A stretch of 64,000 nt of DNA from Flavobacterium sp. (GCF_024642105.1 NZ_JAHEBT010000004.1:1-64000), one strand, 5' to 3'; numbered from the stretch's first letter, positions 32,807 through 41,870 are shown. Program-made: numbers and translations. Notes: generated by a model from the letters alone, not told the origin.

Positions 32807-34300
32807 TTAGTTCAATTTCAATGTTTCAGCAGTGTTTTTTCTAACTTCAGCTAACAAGTCTGCATTAGTATTCAACGCTTGTCCATACGAAGGAATCATC
32901 ACTTTTAATTTAGACTGCCATTCTGTAGTTTTCATTTGGTCCTTGAAACATTTTTGCACTACATCTAACATTACGGTTACCGCAGTAGAAGCTCCTGGAG
33001 AAGCCCCTAACAAAACTGACAAAGTTCCGTCATTAGTAGTTATTACTTCGGTTCCAAATTCCAAAACCCCACCTTCTTTTTCGTCTTTTTTAATGACTTG
33101 GACACGCTGACCTGCACGCTCTAACTTCCAGTCTTTTGACCTCGCATTAGGCACATATTCTCGTAACGCATTCATTCTATCTTTTGGTTTCTGACGCACT
33201 TGCTCAATCAAATATTTAGTCAATGGAATATTTTTGATTCCAGCGATTACCATCGGAATAATATTGTCTGGTTTAATTGACAATGGTAAATCAGAGTACG
33301 AACCATTTTTAAGGAAACGTGTAGAAAATCCTGCAAAAGGTCCAAAAAGCAATTGCTTTTCTCCGTTAATCATTCGGGAATCAATATGAGGTACCGACAT
33401 AGGTGGAGCACCAACACTAGCTTTACCGTATACTTTAGCTTCGTGTTTCGCAATCACTTCTGGATTAGTACATTTTAGCCATTGCCCACTTACAGGAAAA
33501 CCACCATATCCTTTTCCTTCTGGAATATTGGCATTTTCTAACAACGGCAAAGAACCGCCTCCAGCACCAATAAAAATAAATTTTGGATATACTCTTCTTT
33601 TCTGTCCTGTAGTCAAGTCACTCACTTTTATTCTCCAAGAGCCATCTTTTCGTTGTTTCAATTTTCTAACTTCATTGTTGAAATGCATACTCACACCATC
33701 AAGTGTTTGTAAATAATTGAACATACTTCTTGTTAACTCTCCAAAATTAACATCGGTTCCAATATCCATTTTAGTAGCTGCCATCGGTTCTGAAAGTTCT
33801 CTTCCTTCCATTACTAAAGGCATCCATTCTTGTAATGTTGAAAATTCAGTACTGAAATCCATCTCTTTAAATAATGGATTCGATTGTAATACTTCAAATC
33901 TCTTCTTTAAATAGGCTACATTTTTATCTCCCCAAACAAAACTTAAATGCGGTACACTTTTAATAAATTTATCAGGAGAAACCACTTTATTTTGTTGTAC
34001 TAAATACGACCAAAATTGTCTTGAAACCTCAAAAGACTCTGCAATACTAATAGCTTTTTTAGGACTGATAGTCCCATCTGCTGCCTCAGGAGTATAATTC
34101 AATTCACAAAAAGCAGAATGTCCCGTCCCGGCATTGTTCCAAGCATCAGAACTTTCGCAAGCGGCATTATCTAATCTTTCGTATATTTCAATAGTCATGT
34201 TAGGCTGTAATTCTTTGAGAATCACTCCCAGCGTGGCACTCATAATTCCAGCACCTATAAGGATTACATCAGGATTGGTTCGAATTGTAGTATCGGACAT
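32807..34300 (-). CDS. mqo: Malate:quinone oxidoreductase
   Basis: FAD-dependent peripheral membrane enzyme that oxidises malate to oxaloacetate and passes electrons to quinone; part of the TCA cycle and respiratory chain. 497 aa, standard length. The N-terminal FAD motif is DVILIGAGIMSATLGVIL (about 10-27), followed by the Mqo signature SSDAWNNAGTGHSAFCELNYTPE (about 50-72). GGGSLPLLENANIPEGKGYGGFPVSG (about 244-269) and LGASPGASTA near the C-terminus also match. It lies between ruvX and def on the same strand, with its own -7 element. Confidence 0.96.
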   Translation of the reverse strand: MSDTTIRTNPDVILIGAGIMSATLGVILKELQPNMTIEIYERLDNAACESSDAWNNAGTGHSAFCELNYTPEAADGTISPKKAISIAESFEVSRQFWSYLVQQNKVVSPDKFIKSVPHLSFVWGDKNVAYLKKRFEVLQSNPLFKEMDFSTEFSTLQEWMPLVMEGRELSEPMAATKMDIGTDVNFGELTRSMFNYLQTLDGVSMHFNNEVRKLKQRKDGSWRIKVSDLTTGQKRRVYPKFIFIGAGGGSLPLLENANIPEGKGYGGFPVSGQWLKCTNPEVIAKHEAKVYGKASVGAPPMSVPHIDSRMINGEKQLLFGPFAGFSTRFLKNGSYSDLPLSIKPDNIIPMVIAGIKNIPLTKYLIEQVRQKPKDRMNALREYVPNARSKDWKLERAGQRVQVIKKDEKEGGVLEFGTEVITTNDGTLSVLLGASPGASTAVTVMLDVVQKCFKDQMKTTEWQSKLKVMIPSYGQALNTNADLLAEVRKNTAETLKLN

Positions 34301-34319
34301 GGTTCAAAATTTTAAGGTG

Positions 34320-34327
34320 CAAATATA
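34320..34327 (-). promoter_or_regulatory. -7 element of mqo (TATATTTG)
   Basis: The minus strand reads TATATTTG, with a predicted 15-nt leader to the mqo ATG at 34300. Confidence 0.5.
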
Positions 34328-34426
34328 CTCCTTAAAATTGCAAAAATCATTATAAATTTATAACAAAATCAAATCTAAACGTAAGAAAACAAACGGATTA
34401 TTAACCAGTCAAAAAACACAGAACTA

Positions 34427-34840
34427 CTACATTTTTCTGGTCAAATAATCTTGCAGCATAATCGTTGCTGAAATTTCGTCAATCAAACCTTTATCTTGAC
34501 GTTTCTTTTTACTCAGACCACTATCAATCATAGATTGAAATGCCATTTTAGAAGTAAACCGTTCATCTACTCGAATTACTTTCATATCAGGGAAATGATT
34601 GGTAAAATGAGTCACAAAACCTTTAATAATTGAAGCACTTTCAGAAGGCTGACCATTCATTTGTTTGGGTTCGCCGATAAGTACTGCTTCTACTTTTTCT
34701 TTTTGGAAATAGTCTTTCAAAAAATCAATGGCCGTTGCCGAAGGAATCGTTGTTAATCCAGAAGCAATGATTTGCAGCTCATCAGTAACTGCAATTCCGG
34801 TGCGTTTTTGTCCGTAATCTATAGCGAGTATTCTTGGCAT
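34427..34840 (-). CDS. ruvX: YqgF/RuvX-family Holliday junction resolvase-like protein
   Basis: 137-aa RNase H-fold protein, normal length. Family motifs: ILAIDYGQKRTGIAVTDE (4-21) with the catalytic aspartate, VIRVDERFTSKMA (about 89-101) with the acidic residues, and DEISATIMLQDYL near the C-terminus with the final aspartate. In E. coli the homologue processes the 5' end of pre-16S rRNA; a resolvase role is inferred from the fold. It ends 126 bp before the mqo start. Confidence 0.93.
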   Translation of the reverse strand: MPRILAIDYGQKRTGIAVTDELQIIASGLTTIPSATAIDFLKDYFQKEKVEAVLIGEPKQMNGQPSESASIIKGFVTHFTNHFPDMKVIRVDERFTSKMAFQSMIDSGLSKKKRQDKGLIDEISATIMLQDYLTRKM

Positions 34841-34955
34841 TAATTTATCTCTTAAATTGAAGAGTGTAAATTTACTTAAAATTCACCATAAATCCTTTCC
34901 TGTTATGATGAATTAATTCAGTTAATTGATAACAATGTATCCTAGAGTTCCTCTT

Positions 34956-34984
34956 TTGACAATTGCACAAAAAAACTATCTTTG
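34956..34984 (+). promoter_or_regulatory. dapD promoter (TTG-N18-TATCTTTG)
   Basis: TTG at 34956-34958 and TATCTTTG at 34977-34984 with an 18-bp spacer. Predicted transcription starts near 34989, leaving about 20 nt of leader to ATG 35009. It fixes the start downstream of the in-frame TTG at 34982. Confidence 0.75.
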
Positions 34985-35008
34985 TCAAAAATTAATACAA
35001 ACTACACC

Positions 35009-35824
35009 ATGAATTCATTACAAACAACAATAGAACAAGCTTGGGAAAACAGAGCTTTATTACAAGAAACGGCTACAACCAATGCTATTAGAGAAGTTAT
35101 TGCATTATTAGATGCTGGAAAATTACGTGTTGCTGAACCAAAAGGCGACGAATGGCAAGTAAACGAATGGGTAAAAAAAGCCGTAGTAATGTATTTCCCT
35201 ATCCAAAAAATGGAAACTTGGGAAGCTGGAATTTTTGAGTACCATGACAAAATGGAATTGAAAAGAAACTATGCTGAAAAAGGAGTACGTGTGGTACCAG
35301 GAGCTTCTGCTCGTTATGGTTCATACATTTCTAGTGGCGTTATCATGATGCCAAGTTATGTTAATATTGGTGCTTATGTTGATGAAGGAACTATGGTTGA
35401 TACTTGGGCGACAGTAGGAAGTTGTGCTCAAATTGGTAAAGACGTTCACTTAAGTGGTGGTGTTGGGATTGGTGGTGTTTTAGAACCTTTACAAGCTGCT
35501 CCAGTAATTATTGAAGATGGTGCTTTTATTGGTTCTCGTTGTATCGTAGTAGAAGGAGTTCATGTAGGTAAAGAAGCGGTTCTTGGAGCCAATGTATGTT
35601 TAACTGCATCAACAAAAATCATCGATGTAACTGGTGACGAACCTAGAGAAATGAAAGGATTTGTACCTGCTCGTTCTGTAGTAATTCCAGGAAGTTATAC
35701 TAAAAAATTCGCAGCTGGTGAATTTCAAGTGCCTTGTGCTTTAATCATTGGTACTCGCAAACCTTCTACTGATTTGAAAACGTCATTGAACAATGCGTTG
35801 AGAGAATACGACGTAGCTGTATAA
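35009..35824 (+). CDS. dapD: 2,3,4,5-tetrahydropyridine-2,6-dicarboxylate N-succinyltransferase
   Basis: Succinylates tetrahydrodipicolinate in the lysine/diaminopimelate pathway that feeds peptidoglycan. 271 aa, the family length. An N-terminal helical domain (about 1-100) is followed by a left-handed beta-helix of hexapeptide repeats (about 105-235; for example VNIGAYVDEGTMVDTWATVGSCAQIG and VIIEDGAFIGSRCIVVEGVHVGKEAVLGANV). The MVDTWATVGSCAQIGKDVHLSGGVGIGGVLEP stretch is diagnostic. The next gene starts 12 bp downstream and belongs to a glycan set. Confidence 0.96.
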   Translation: MNSLQTTIEQAWENRALLQETATTNAIREVIALLDAGKLRVAEPKGDEWQVNEWVKKAVVMYFPIQKMETWEAGIFEYHDKMELKRNYAEKGVRVVPGASARYGSYISSGVIMMPSYVNIGAYVDEGTMVDTWATVGSCAQIGKDVHLSGGVGIGGVLEPLQAAPVIIEDGAFIGSRCIVVEGVHVGKEAVLGANVCLTASTKIIDVTGDEPREMKGFVPARSVVIPGSYTKKFAAGEFQVPCALIIGTRKPSTDLKTSLNNALREYDVAV

Positions 35825-35836
35825 TAAAAAAATCAA

Positions 35837-36814
35837 ATGGTTGATATCTCAATTGTCATTGTAAACTATAAAAGCTGGAACGACCTTAAAGAATGTCTTC
35901 AGTCTATCGTTTCTATACATAGTAATCGATTTACAATAGAAACAATTGTAATAGACAATCAATCCAATGATGGAAGGATTGAGGATTTTAGAGTACTCTT
36001 TCCTTCCATTTTTTTTATAGAGAATTCAGGCAATAACGGTTTTGCTAATGGATGTAATGTAGGAGCATCAGCTGCAAAAGGAAATTATTTATTCTTTTTA
36101 AATCCTGATACCATTATTACGGAGGATGCTATTTACGAACTGTGGCACACTGCTAGAACTAATACAAACATAGGAATCGTATGTTGTACTCAAATCAATG
36201 AGTCTGACAAAAAATACAATGAAATACGTTTCTTTCCAAGCCTTACCACTCTATTCGGGCCATTCAGAGCATGGTACAAATGGATAAACAAACGAACTAT
36301 TGCTATAAATTATAACCCCAAACAACAAACTATTTTCCCTGACTGGGCAACAGGGGCTGTGATTTTTATGAGCAGAACGTGGTTTGAAAAAGCAAATGGG
36401 TGGACTGAAAAATATTGGCTTTACTTTGAAGATGTTGATCTTTGCAAAAAGGTAAATAAGTTGGGAGGTAAAATAGCCTTGATACGAAGTACTTTTATCA
36501 TTCATAAACACGGCGGAGCTTCTAGAATCAATATAAAAACAAAAGCTTTGACTAAGACTGAAGTTTTAATTTCGCAACATGTTTATTTTAATGAACATAC
36601 TAATGGCTTTAAAAATTTTATCATTCAATTGCTTTTAATTACCTCTACCCTAATAGAAAAAACAGTTCTAGCCATTATAGGAACTATTTTCTTTTTTGTA
36701 CCAAAATTGAAAGTAAATGTTTTAATTCTAAGCCATTTAATTCATTACTATTGTAATAGTCTAAAAAACAATACTTGGACTAGTCCTCGTGCGATGGATT
36801 ATTTAAAAAAATAA
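35837..36814 (+). CDS. Family 2 glycosyltransferase
   Basis: 325-aa glycosyltransferase with a GT-A fold, similar to rhamnosyl- and galactofuranosyl-type enzymes. Motifs: DISIVIVNYKSWNDLKECLQSI (3-24), VIDNQSNDGRIED (about 38-50), NNGFANGCNVGA (about 66-77) and FFLNPDTIITEDA (about 88-100) with the metal-binding NPD. GWTEKYWLYFEDVDLCKKV (about 184-202) has the catalytic ED. The C-terminus has a hydrophobic stretch (about 255-290), probably a membrane anchor. Its neighbour encodes UDP-galactopyranose mutase, so transfer of galactofuranose or another sugar to a surface glycan is likely. Confidence 0.88.
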   Translation: MVDISIVIVNYKSWNDLKECLQSIVSIHSNRFTIETIVIDNQSNDGRIEDFRVLFPSIFFIENSGNNGFANGCNVGASAAKGNYLFFLNPDTIITEDAIYELWHTARTNTNIGIVCCTQINESDKKYNEIRFFPSLTTLFGPFRAWYKWINKRTIAINYNPKQQTIFPDWATGAVIFMSRTWFEKANGWTEKYWLYFEDVDLCKKVNKLGGKIALIRSTFIIHKHGGASRINIKTKALTKTEVLISQHVYFNEHTNGFKNFIIQLLLITSTLIEKTVLAIIGTIFFFVPKLKVNVLILSHLIHYYCNSLKNNTWTSPRAMDYLKK

Positions 36815-36843
36815 AAATTACTCATTAGGTAAATTCACAAATA

Positions 36844-37944
36844 ATGTCACAATACGATTATTTAATAGTTGGCTCTGGACTCTTTGGAGCTGTTTTTGCT
36901 CACGAAGCTCAGAAAAAAGGAAAGAAGTGTTTAGTCATTGATAAAAGAAACCATAAAGGCGGTAATGTATATTGCGAACAGACTGAAGGCATAAATATAC
37001 ATAAATATGGCGCCCATATATTTCATACTAATGATAAAGAAATTTGGGATTATGTGAACCAATTTGTTGAATTTAATAGATACACTAACTCTCCTGTTGC
37101 TTTCTATAAAAATGAAGTATACAACTTGCCTTTTAACATGAATACTTTCTACCAATTGTGGGGTGTTAGAACTCCTGAAGAGGCAAAAAACAAAATTGAA
37201 GAACAGGTTAAAGCATCTGGAATTACCAATCCTAAAAATCTTGAAGAACAAGCTATATCGCTTGTGGGTATGGATATTTATGAAAAGCTAATCAAAGGAT
37301 ACACCGAAAAACAATGGGGTAGAAAAGCAACTGAATTACCTGCTTTTATTATCAAACGATTACCTGTTCGATTTACTTACGACAATAATTATTTTAATGA
37401 CAAATACCAAGGAATACCGATTGGGGGTTATAACAAATTAATTGATGGATTATTAGACGGAATTGAAGTTCGACTTAATGTGGACTTTTTTGCCCAACGT
37501 GAAGAACTGACCCTATTAGCAGACAAAATAGTATTTACTGGAAAAATTGATGAATATTATAATAACCAATTTGGCAGCTTAGAATATCGCAGTTTGAAAT
37601 TTGAAACCAAAACTTTGGATCAAAGTAATTTTCAAGGAAATGCAGTAGTCAATTACACTGAAAATAAAATTCCTTTTACACGAATCATTGAGCATAAACA
37701 CTTTGAATTTGGCACTCAAAAGAAAACCGTAATAACGTATGAATATCCTGACGAATGGAGTTTAGGAAAAGAATCCTATTATCCTGTCAATGATGATAAG
37801 AATAACGCAATCTATAATCAGTATAAAAGCTTATCTGAAAAAGACAACAATGTCATTTTTGGTGGACGATTAGCTGAATACAAATATTATGATATGCATC
37901 AAATAATAGCGTCTGCCTTGAAAAAAAGCAAAGATTCTATATAA
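36844..37944 (+). CDS. glf: UDP-galactopyranose mutase
   Basis: Flavoenzyme that interconverts UDP-galactopyranose and UDP-galactofuranose; it supplies Galf for surface polysaccharides. 366 aa, usual length. The FAD site is YDYLIVGSGLFGAVFAHEA (4-22), and the Glf signature KYGAHIFHTNDKEIWDYV (about 54-71) carries the histidine pair of the active site. LIKGYTEKQWGRKATELPA (about 145-163) and the arginine-containing ending NVIFGGRLAEYKYYDMHQII (about 336-355) are also diagnostic. It is the only sugar-nucleotide gene in the cluster. Confidence 0.96.
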   Translation: MSQYDYLIVGSGLFGAVFAHEAQKKGKKCLVIDKRNHKGGNVYCEQTEGINIHKYGAHIFHTNDKEIWDYVNQFVEFNRYTNSPVAFYKNEVYNLPFNMNTFYQLWGVRTPEEAKNKIEEQVKASGITNPKNLEEQAISLVGMDIYEKLIKGYTEKQWGRKATELPAFIIKRLPVRFTYDNNYFNDKYQGIPIGGYNKLIDGLLDGIEVRLNVDFFAQREELTLLADKIVFTGKIDEYYNNQFGSLEYRSLKFETKTLDQSNFQGNAVVNYTENKIPFTRIIEHKHFEFGTQKKTVITYEYPDEWSLGKESYYPVNDDKNNAIYNQYKSLSEKDNNVIFGGRLAEYKYYDMHQIIASALKKSKDSI

Positions 37945-37955
37945 ATTACACTATT

Positions 37956-38801
37956 ATGAGTACCAAAATTCTAATTTGTACACACAGAGAATTCAATTAT
38001 ATTCCTGACAACTCTTTCTTACCTATTCATGTTGGAAAAGAAATCAGTACAATAAATCTACCTTACCAATCGGACAATTCTGGAATAAATATAAGTTCAA
38101 AGAACAAAAACTATTGCGAACTTACAGCATTGTATTGGGCGTGGAAAAATTTATATGACATAAATACTTTGGGCCTTTGCCATTACAGACGATTTTTTGA
38201 CTTTTCTGGAAATAAAACCGCAAACGAAATAACAGAAATAACGGAGAATTACTTTTCAAATAATTTTCAAAATTACTGTTATAAAGAAAGTCTTTTGGAA
38301 GGCTATGATATTATTTTGCCAAATCAACTAGTTAAAACAAGATCGTTATACAGTCATTATTCCTTATCGCATTTACCACAAGATTTTGATATTTTGGCAC
38401 AAACCGTTGTTGAGTTATACCCTGAATACGAAGCAAGTTTTCAAAAAATAATGTTTGAAAACAATTCTTTTTCTCCTTTTAATATGTTCATTGCCAAAAA
38501 AGACCTGATTGACAACTATTCCAATTGGTTATTTTCAATTTTAGAAAAAGTAGAGGAGCGAATTGAAATTTCTAACAATCCTTATCAAGAAAGAGTATTA
38601 GGTTTTATGTCTGAAAGACTACTTAATGTTTATGTATATCACAATCAGTTGAAAATAAAATACCTCCCAGTACATTTTGTTGCTGACAAATACAAATCAA
38701 AGTCTAGGTTAATGAAGAACGTTGTTGAATACAACAATAATATCATTTTTTGGTTTCGCTCTAAGCTTACTAAAAAAAATCACCTAAAATCAATTAAGTA
38801 A
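37956..38801 (+). CDS. DUF4422 glycosyltransferase-like protein
   Basis: 281-aa cytosolic protein of the DUF4422 family, found in capsule and exopolysaccharide clusters. Signature: KILICTHREFNYIPDN (4-19), IHVGKEIS, NYCELTALYWAWKNL (about 50-64), GLCHYRRFFDF (about 73-83) and the C-terminal PFNMFIAKKDLIDNYSNWLF. The family is thought to contain glycosyltransferases (the Cps-type), but no enzyme has been characterised to my knowledge. Together with the GT2 and glf genes it makes a three-gene set on one strand with short gaps (29 and 11 bp). Confidence 0.85.
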   Translation: MSTKILICTHREFNYIPDNSFLPIHVGKEISTINLPYQSDNSGINISSKNKNYCELTALYWAWKNLYDINTLGLCHYRRFFDFSGNKTANEITEITENYFSNNFQNYCYKESLLEGYDIILPNQLVKTRSLYSHYSLSHLPQDFDILAQTVVELYPEYEASFQKIMFENNSFSPFNMFIAKKDLIDNYSNWLFSILEKVEERIEISNNPYQERVLGFMSERLLNVYVYHNQLKIKYLPVHFVADKYKSKSRLMKNVVEYNNNIIFWFRSKLTKKNHLKSIK

Positions 38802-38825
38802 CGTAATCAAATCACCCCCCACTTC

Positions 38826-39377
38826 ATGAAAAAATTTTTCGTTATCCTAATCTTTTCTAGTTGTATCCATTCAAATGCCCAGACCTTTTTAAAAGGAAAT
38901 GTATTTACTACATTATTGACGATTCCAAATGTAGGTATCGAAACAAGTATTGGTAAGCAATCTACATTTCAATTTGATATTACAGCCTCATTTTGGAAAT
39001 CAGTTAAAGGCAATCCTAGAGAATTTTATCTTTTTATACCAGAATACCGCTACCATTTTAAAGAAAAAAATAATGGATTTTACATAGGAGCACATCTAGG
39101 AGCAACCATTTTCAATTTCCAAAAATGGAATTATTTAAACACTAACAAATACGAAGAAGGATTAGGTTATGTTATGGGAATAACATTGGGCTATAAAGCA
39201 AAAATTAATCAAAAAATACATTTAGACTGTTTTTTAGGAGGTGGCTCGCACCAAGGCTTTTACAAAGGATATTACATTGGTACAAACGAACGATACGAGA
39301 GTGCCGTAAAATATAATAAAAGTGGTGAATGGCTCCCTTATAGAGGGGGTATTATGCTATCGTATCAACTAAACTAA
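38826..39377 (+). CDS. DUF3575 outer-membrane beta-barrel-like protein
   Basis: 183-aa protein with a signal peptide (about 1-19, FVILIFSSCIHSNAQ) and alternating beta strands: FLKGNVFTTLLTIPNVGIETSIGKQSTFQFDITASFW, then FYLFIPEYRYHF and the terminal YRGGIMLSYQLN. This matches the DUF3575 pattern of small outer-membrane barrels. The function is unknown. It follows the DUF4422 gene by 24 bp, so it may belong to the same unit and act at the cell surface, but no direct link to glycan export is visible. Confidence 0.8.
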   Translation: MKKFFVILIFSSCIHSNAQTFLKGNVFTTLLTIPNVGIETSIGKQSTFQFDITASFWKSVKGNPREFYLFIPEYRYHFKEKNNGFYIGAHLGATIFNFQKWNYLNTNKYEEGLGYVMGITLGYKAKINQKIHLDCFLGGGSHQGFYKGYYIGTNERYESAVKYNKSGEWLPYRGGIMLSYQLN

Positions 39378-39381
39378 AATT

Positions 39382-39951
39382 ATGATGGACATCAATCAAG
39401 AAATTTTAAATGCTTTTGAAGTCATAAAAAATGGCGGAATCATTCTTTATCCTACTGATACGGTTTGGGGAATTGGCTGTGACGCCACTAACCCAGAAGC
39501 GGTGGCGAAAATATACCAACTCAAAAAAAGAGCCGAAACCCAAAGTATGATTTGCCTCATGAATGGAGAAAAAATGATGTACAATGTCTTTAAGGAAATT
39601 CCAGAAGTAGCTTGGCAAATTTTAGATTTATCAGAAAATCCAACGACATTAGTACTTGACAATCCAAGAAATGTAGCGCCTAATTTAATTGCACCTGACA
39701 AAACCTTAGGAATTCGATTAGTTAAAGAGCCTTTTTGTTTCAAATTAATGGAGCGCATGAAAAAGCCATTAGTTTCTACCTCGGCCAATATATCGGGACA
39801 ACCTACTCCAAAATCATTTAAAGAAATTAGTCCCGAAATTATAAAAGGTGTGGACTATGTTGTAAATTTGGCACACGAAAAAATTGCAGGAAAACCTTCT
39901 ACAATTATAAAATTGACAAATGATGCTCAGGTAAAAGTGATTAGGAAGTAA
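39382..39951 (+). CDS. Threonylcarbamoyl-AMP synthase (Sua5/YrdC/YciO family)
   Basis: Makes threonylcarbamoyl-AMP for the t6A37 tRNA modification if it is a true TsaC; YciO-type paralogues are possible. 189 aa, single YrdC domain. Signature: GGIILYPTDTVWGIGCDATN (17-36), KRAETQSMICLMNG (about 49-62, KxR..K region) and the C-terminal PLVSTSANISGQPTPKSF (about 129-146). ATGATG at the start gives a choice of two adjacent methionines. The gene is 4 bp after the DUF3575 stop. A 40-bp gap with the left arm of an inverted repeat follows. Confidence 0.9.
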   Translation: MMDINQEILNAFEVIKNGGIILYPTDTVWGIGCDATNPEAVAKIYQLKKRAETQSMICLMNGEKMMYNVFKEIPEVAWQILDLSENPTTLVLDNPRNVAPNLIAPDKTLGIRLVKEPFCFKLMERMKKPLVSTSANISGQPTPKSFKEISPEIIKGVDYVVNLAHEKIAGKPSTIIKLTNDAQVKVIRK

Positions 39952-39960
39952 TTAAATTTT

Positions 39961-39978
39961 ACCGCAGATTCGCAGATT
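39961..39978. repeat. Left arm of an 18-bp inverted repeat around the GxxExxY gene
   Basis: ACCGCAGATTCGCAGATT; its exact reverse complement is at 40377-40394. The arm contains an internal direct repeat (GCAGATT twice) and is preceded by TTTT, which also has a counterpart (AAAA) beyond the right arm. It ends 12 bp before the gene's ATG. Confidence 0.9.
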
Positions 39979-39990
39979 AAAATATAATCA

Positions 39991-40374
39991 ATGGAAGATT
40001 ATTTACATAAAGATAAAACATATCAAATTATTGGAATTCTTTTTGAAGTTCACAAGAATTTAGGCAAAGGATTTTCTGAAATTGTATATAAAGACGCCAT
40101 AGAATTTGAATTTTCCCAACTAAACATTCCATTTGAAAGAGAAAAAGAATTTAGTGTTAATTATAAAAACACAATACTAAAACATAAATTTTATGCTGAT
40201 TTTGTAGTACACAATAAAATAATTTTAGAAATAAAAACTGTAGATTGTTTTAATGCAAATCATTATAATCAATGTCTAAACTATTTAAAAATATCTAATA
40301 ATGAGCTCGCATTACTGGTAAATTTTAATTCAGTTTCATTAGAATATAAACGAATAGTTAATTCAATTAAATAA
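39991..40374 (+). CDS. GxxExxY protein (PD-(D/E)XK nuclease-like), in an inverted-repeat unit
   Basis: 127-aa protein of the GxxExxY family: the motif is G27-F-S-E30-I-V-Y33. It is followed by a PD-(D/E)XK-like core, D70 in FYADFVV and E80-I-K82 in ILEIKTVDCF, which suggests nuclease or nucleic-acid-binding ancestry. The function is unknown. The codon use is more AT-rich (AAA, ATA) than in its neighbours. It is bounded by a perfect 18-bp inverted repeat, 12 bp before the ATG and 2 bp after the stop, so the transcript could fold into a hairpin with the gene in the loop. It sits immediately upstream of cca. Confidence 0.88.
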   Translation: MEDYLHKDKTYQIIGILFEVHKNLGKGFSEIVYKDAIEFEFSQLNIPFEREKEFSVNYKNTILKHKFYADFVVHNKIILEIKTVDCFNANHYNQCLNYLKISNNELALLVNFNSVSLEYKRIVNSIK

Positions 40375-40376
40375 TA

Positions 40377-40394
40377 AATCTGCGAATCTGCGGT
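40377..40394. repeat. Right arm of the inverted repeat around the GxxExxY gene
   Basis: AATCTGCGAATCTGCGGT, the exact reverse complement of 39961-39978. It begins 2 bp after the GxxExxY stop codon and ends 10 bp before the cca ATG at 40405. Confidence 0.9.
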
Positions 40395-40404
40395 GGTAAA
40401 AAAC

Positions 40405-41826
40405 ATGAATTACAAATCTGCTTTAAATAATAGAATTTTCGAAGTTATCGCTAAAGCTTCACAAGAACTTAATGTAGAAAGCTATGTTATTGGTGGATTT
40501 GTAAGAGATTTTCTTCTAGGAAGAGATTTTAAAAAAGACATCGATATTGTTGCTGTAGGTAGCGGAATCGAACTCGCTTTGAAAGTATCTGAATTACTCC
40601 CTAAAAAACCAAAAGTTCAGGTTTTTAAAACTTATGGAACGGCCATGCTTCGTTTTGAGGATACTGAAATCGAATTTGTAGGCGCACGAAAAGAATCCTA
40701 CCATTTTGAAAGTCGGAATCCTGTCGTAGAAAACGGAACTTTAGAAGATGATCAAAACCGTCGTGATTTTACAATAAATGCACTAGCTTTATCCTTAAAT
40801 ACAGATACTTATGGTGATTTAGTTGATCCATTTAATGGTGTATTGGATTTAGAAAACAAAACTATAAAAACACCTCTTGATCCAGACATTACCTACTCTG
40901 ACGATCCATTGAGAATGATGCGTGCTATTCGTTTTGCAACCCAATTGGGTTTTGAAATTGAAAACAATTCTTTGGCTTCTATTACTAAAAATGCCGAACG
41001 TATCACTATTATTTCTGGCGAACGAATTGTAGATGAATTGAATAAAATCTTATCTACCGAAAAACCTTCTATTGGATTTTTATTATTGTACAAAACAGGA
41101 CTTTTGGATATTATTTTACCTGAACTGACTGCTTTGAATCAGGTAGAAGAAATAGAAGGTCATACGCACAAAAACAACTTTTATCATACACTAGAGGTGG
41201 TGGATAATATTTGTCCCAATACCGATGATGTATGGTTACGTTGGTCTGCTTTATTACATGATATTGGCAAAGCACCTACCAAACGTTTCAACAAAAAACA
41301 AGGTTGGACTTTTCACGGACATGAATTTTTAGGCGGAAAAATGGTTAAAAGAATCTTCGAACGCTTGCACATGCCGTTGAACCAAAAAATGAAATTTGTT
41401 CAAAAAATGGTCATGATGAGTTCCCGACCAATTGTATTGGCAGAAGAGATTGTAACCGATTCAGCAGTGCGAAGATTAGTCTTTGATGCAGGTGAAGATG
41501 TCGATAATTTAATGACCCTTTGCGAAGCCGATATCACTACTAAAAATCCAGCTAAATTCAAAAAATACCACAATAATTTTGATATTGTTCGAAAGAAAAT
41601 TATTGAAGTAGAAGCTCGAGATCACGTTCGGAATTTTCAACCTCCTATTTCTGGTGAAGAGATTATGGCTATTTTTGATTTGAAACCGTCTCGTGAAATT
41701 GGGGTATTGAAAGAAGCGGTAAAAGAAGCTATTTTGGAAGGAGAAATCCCAAATGAATACCAAGCCGCTTATGATTTCGTTTTGAAAAGAGCTGAAAAAT
41801 TAGGATTAAGTAAAGTTGCAAAGTAG
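40405..41826 (+). CDS. cca: CCA-adding tRNA nucleotidyltransferase with HD domain
   Basis: Adds or repairs the 3' CCA end of tRNAs. 473 aa from ATG 40405; the in-frame GTG at 40393 lies in the inverted repeat and is unlikely. The nucleotidyltransferase head has [22 protein letters not shown] with catalytic D45 and D47, then [11 protein letters not shown] (about 119-129) and [18 protein letters not shown] (about 161-178). An HD domain follows ([13 protein letters not shown]). The two tRNA-Glu genes at 59.4 kb do not encode CCA, so this enzyme is needed for them. The gene is bracketed by two passenger-gene units; the downstream repeat overlaps its stop codon. Confidence 0.95.
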   Translation: MNYKSALNNRIFEVIAKASQELNVESYVIGGFVRDFLLGRDFKKDIDIVAVGSGIELALKVSELLPKKPKVQVFKTYGTAMLRFEDTEIEFVGARKESYHFESRNPVVENGTLEDDQNRRDFTINALALSLNTDTYGDLVDPFNGVLDLENKTIKTPLDPDITYSDDPLRMMRAIRFATQLGFEIENNSLASITKNAERITIISGERIVDELNKILSTEKPSIGFLLLYKTGLLDIILPELTALNQVEEIEGHTHKNNFYHTLEVVDNICPNTDDVWLRWSALLHDIGKAPTKRFNKKQGWTFHGHEFLGGKMVKRIFERLHMPLNQKMKFVQKMVMMSSRPIVLAEEIVTDSAVRRLVFDAGEDVDNLMTLCEADITTKNPAKFKKYHNNFDIVRKKIIEVEARDHVRNFQPPISGEEIMAIFDLKPSREIGVLKEAVKEAILEGEIPNEYQAAYDFVLKRAEKLGLSKVAK

Positions 41827-41841
41827 CAAAGTTACTGAGTT
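41821..41841. repeat. Left arm of an imperfect inverted repeat around the four-helix gene
   Basis: The core CAAAGTTACTGAGTT (41827-41841) pairs with AACTCAGTTACTTTG at 42237-42251 with one mismatch; extended to 21 bp, 18 positions match. The arm includes the TAG stop of cca (41824-41826). It is built of degenerate 7-8 bp AAAGTTNC-like units. Confidence 0.8.
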
Positions 41842-41870
41842 AAATAGTGTTATTTTGATAAACTAATACA

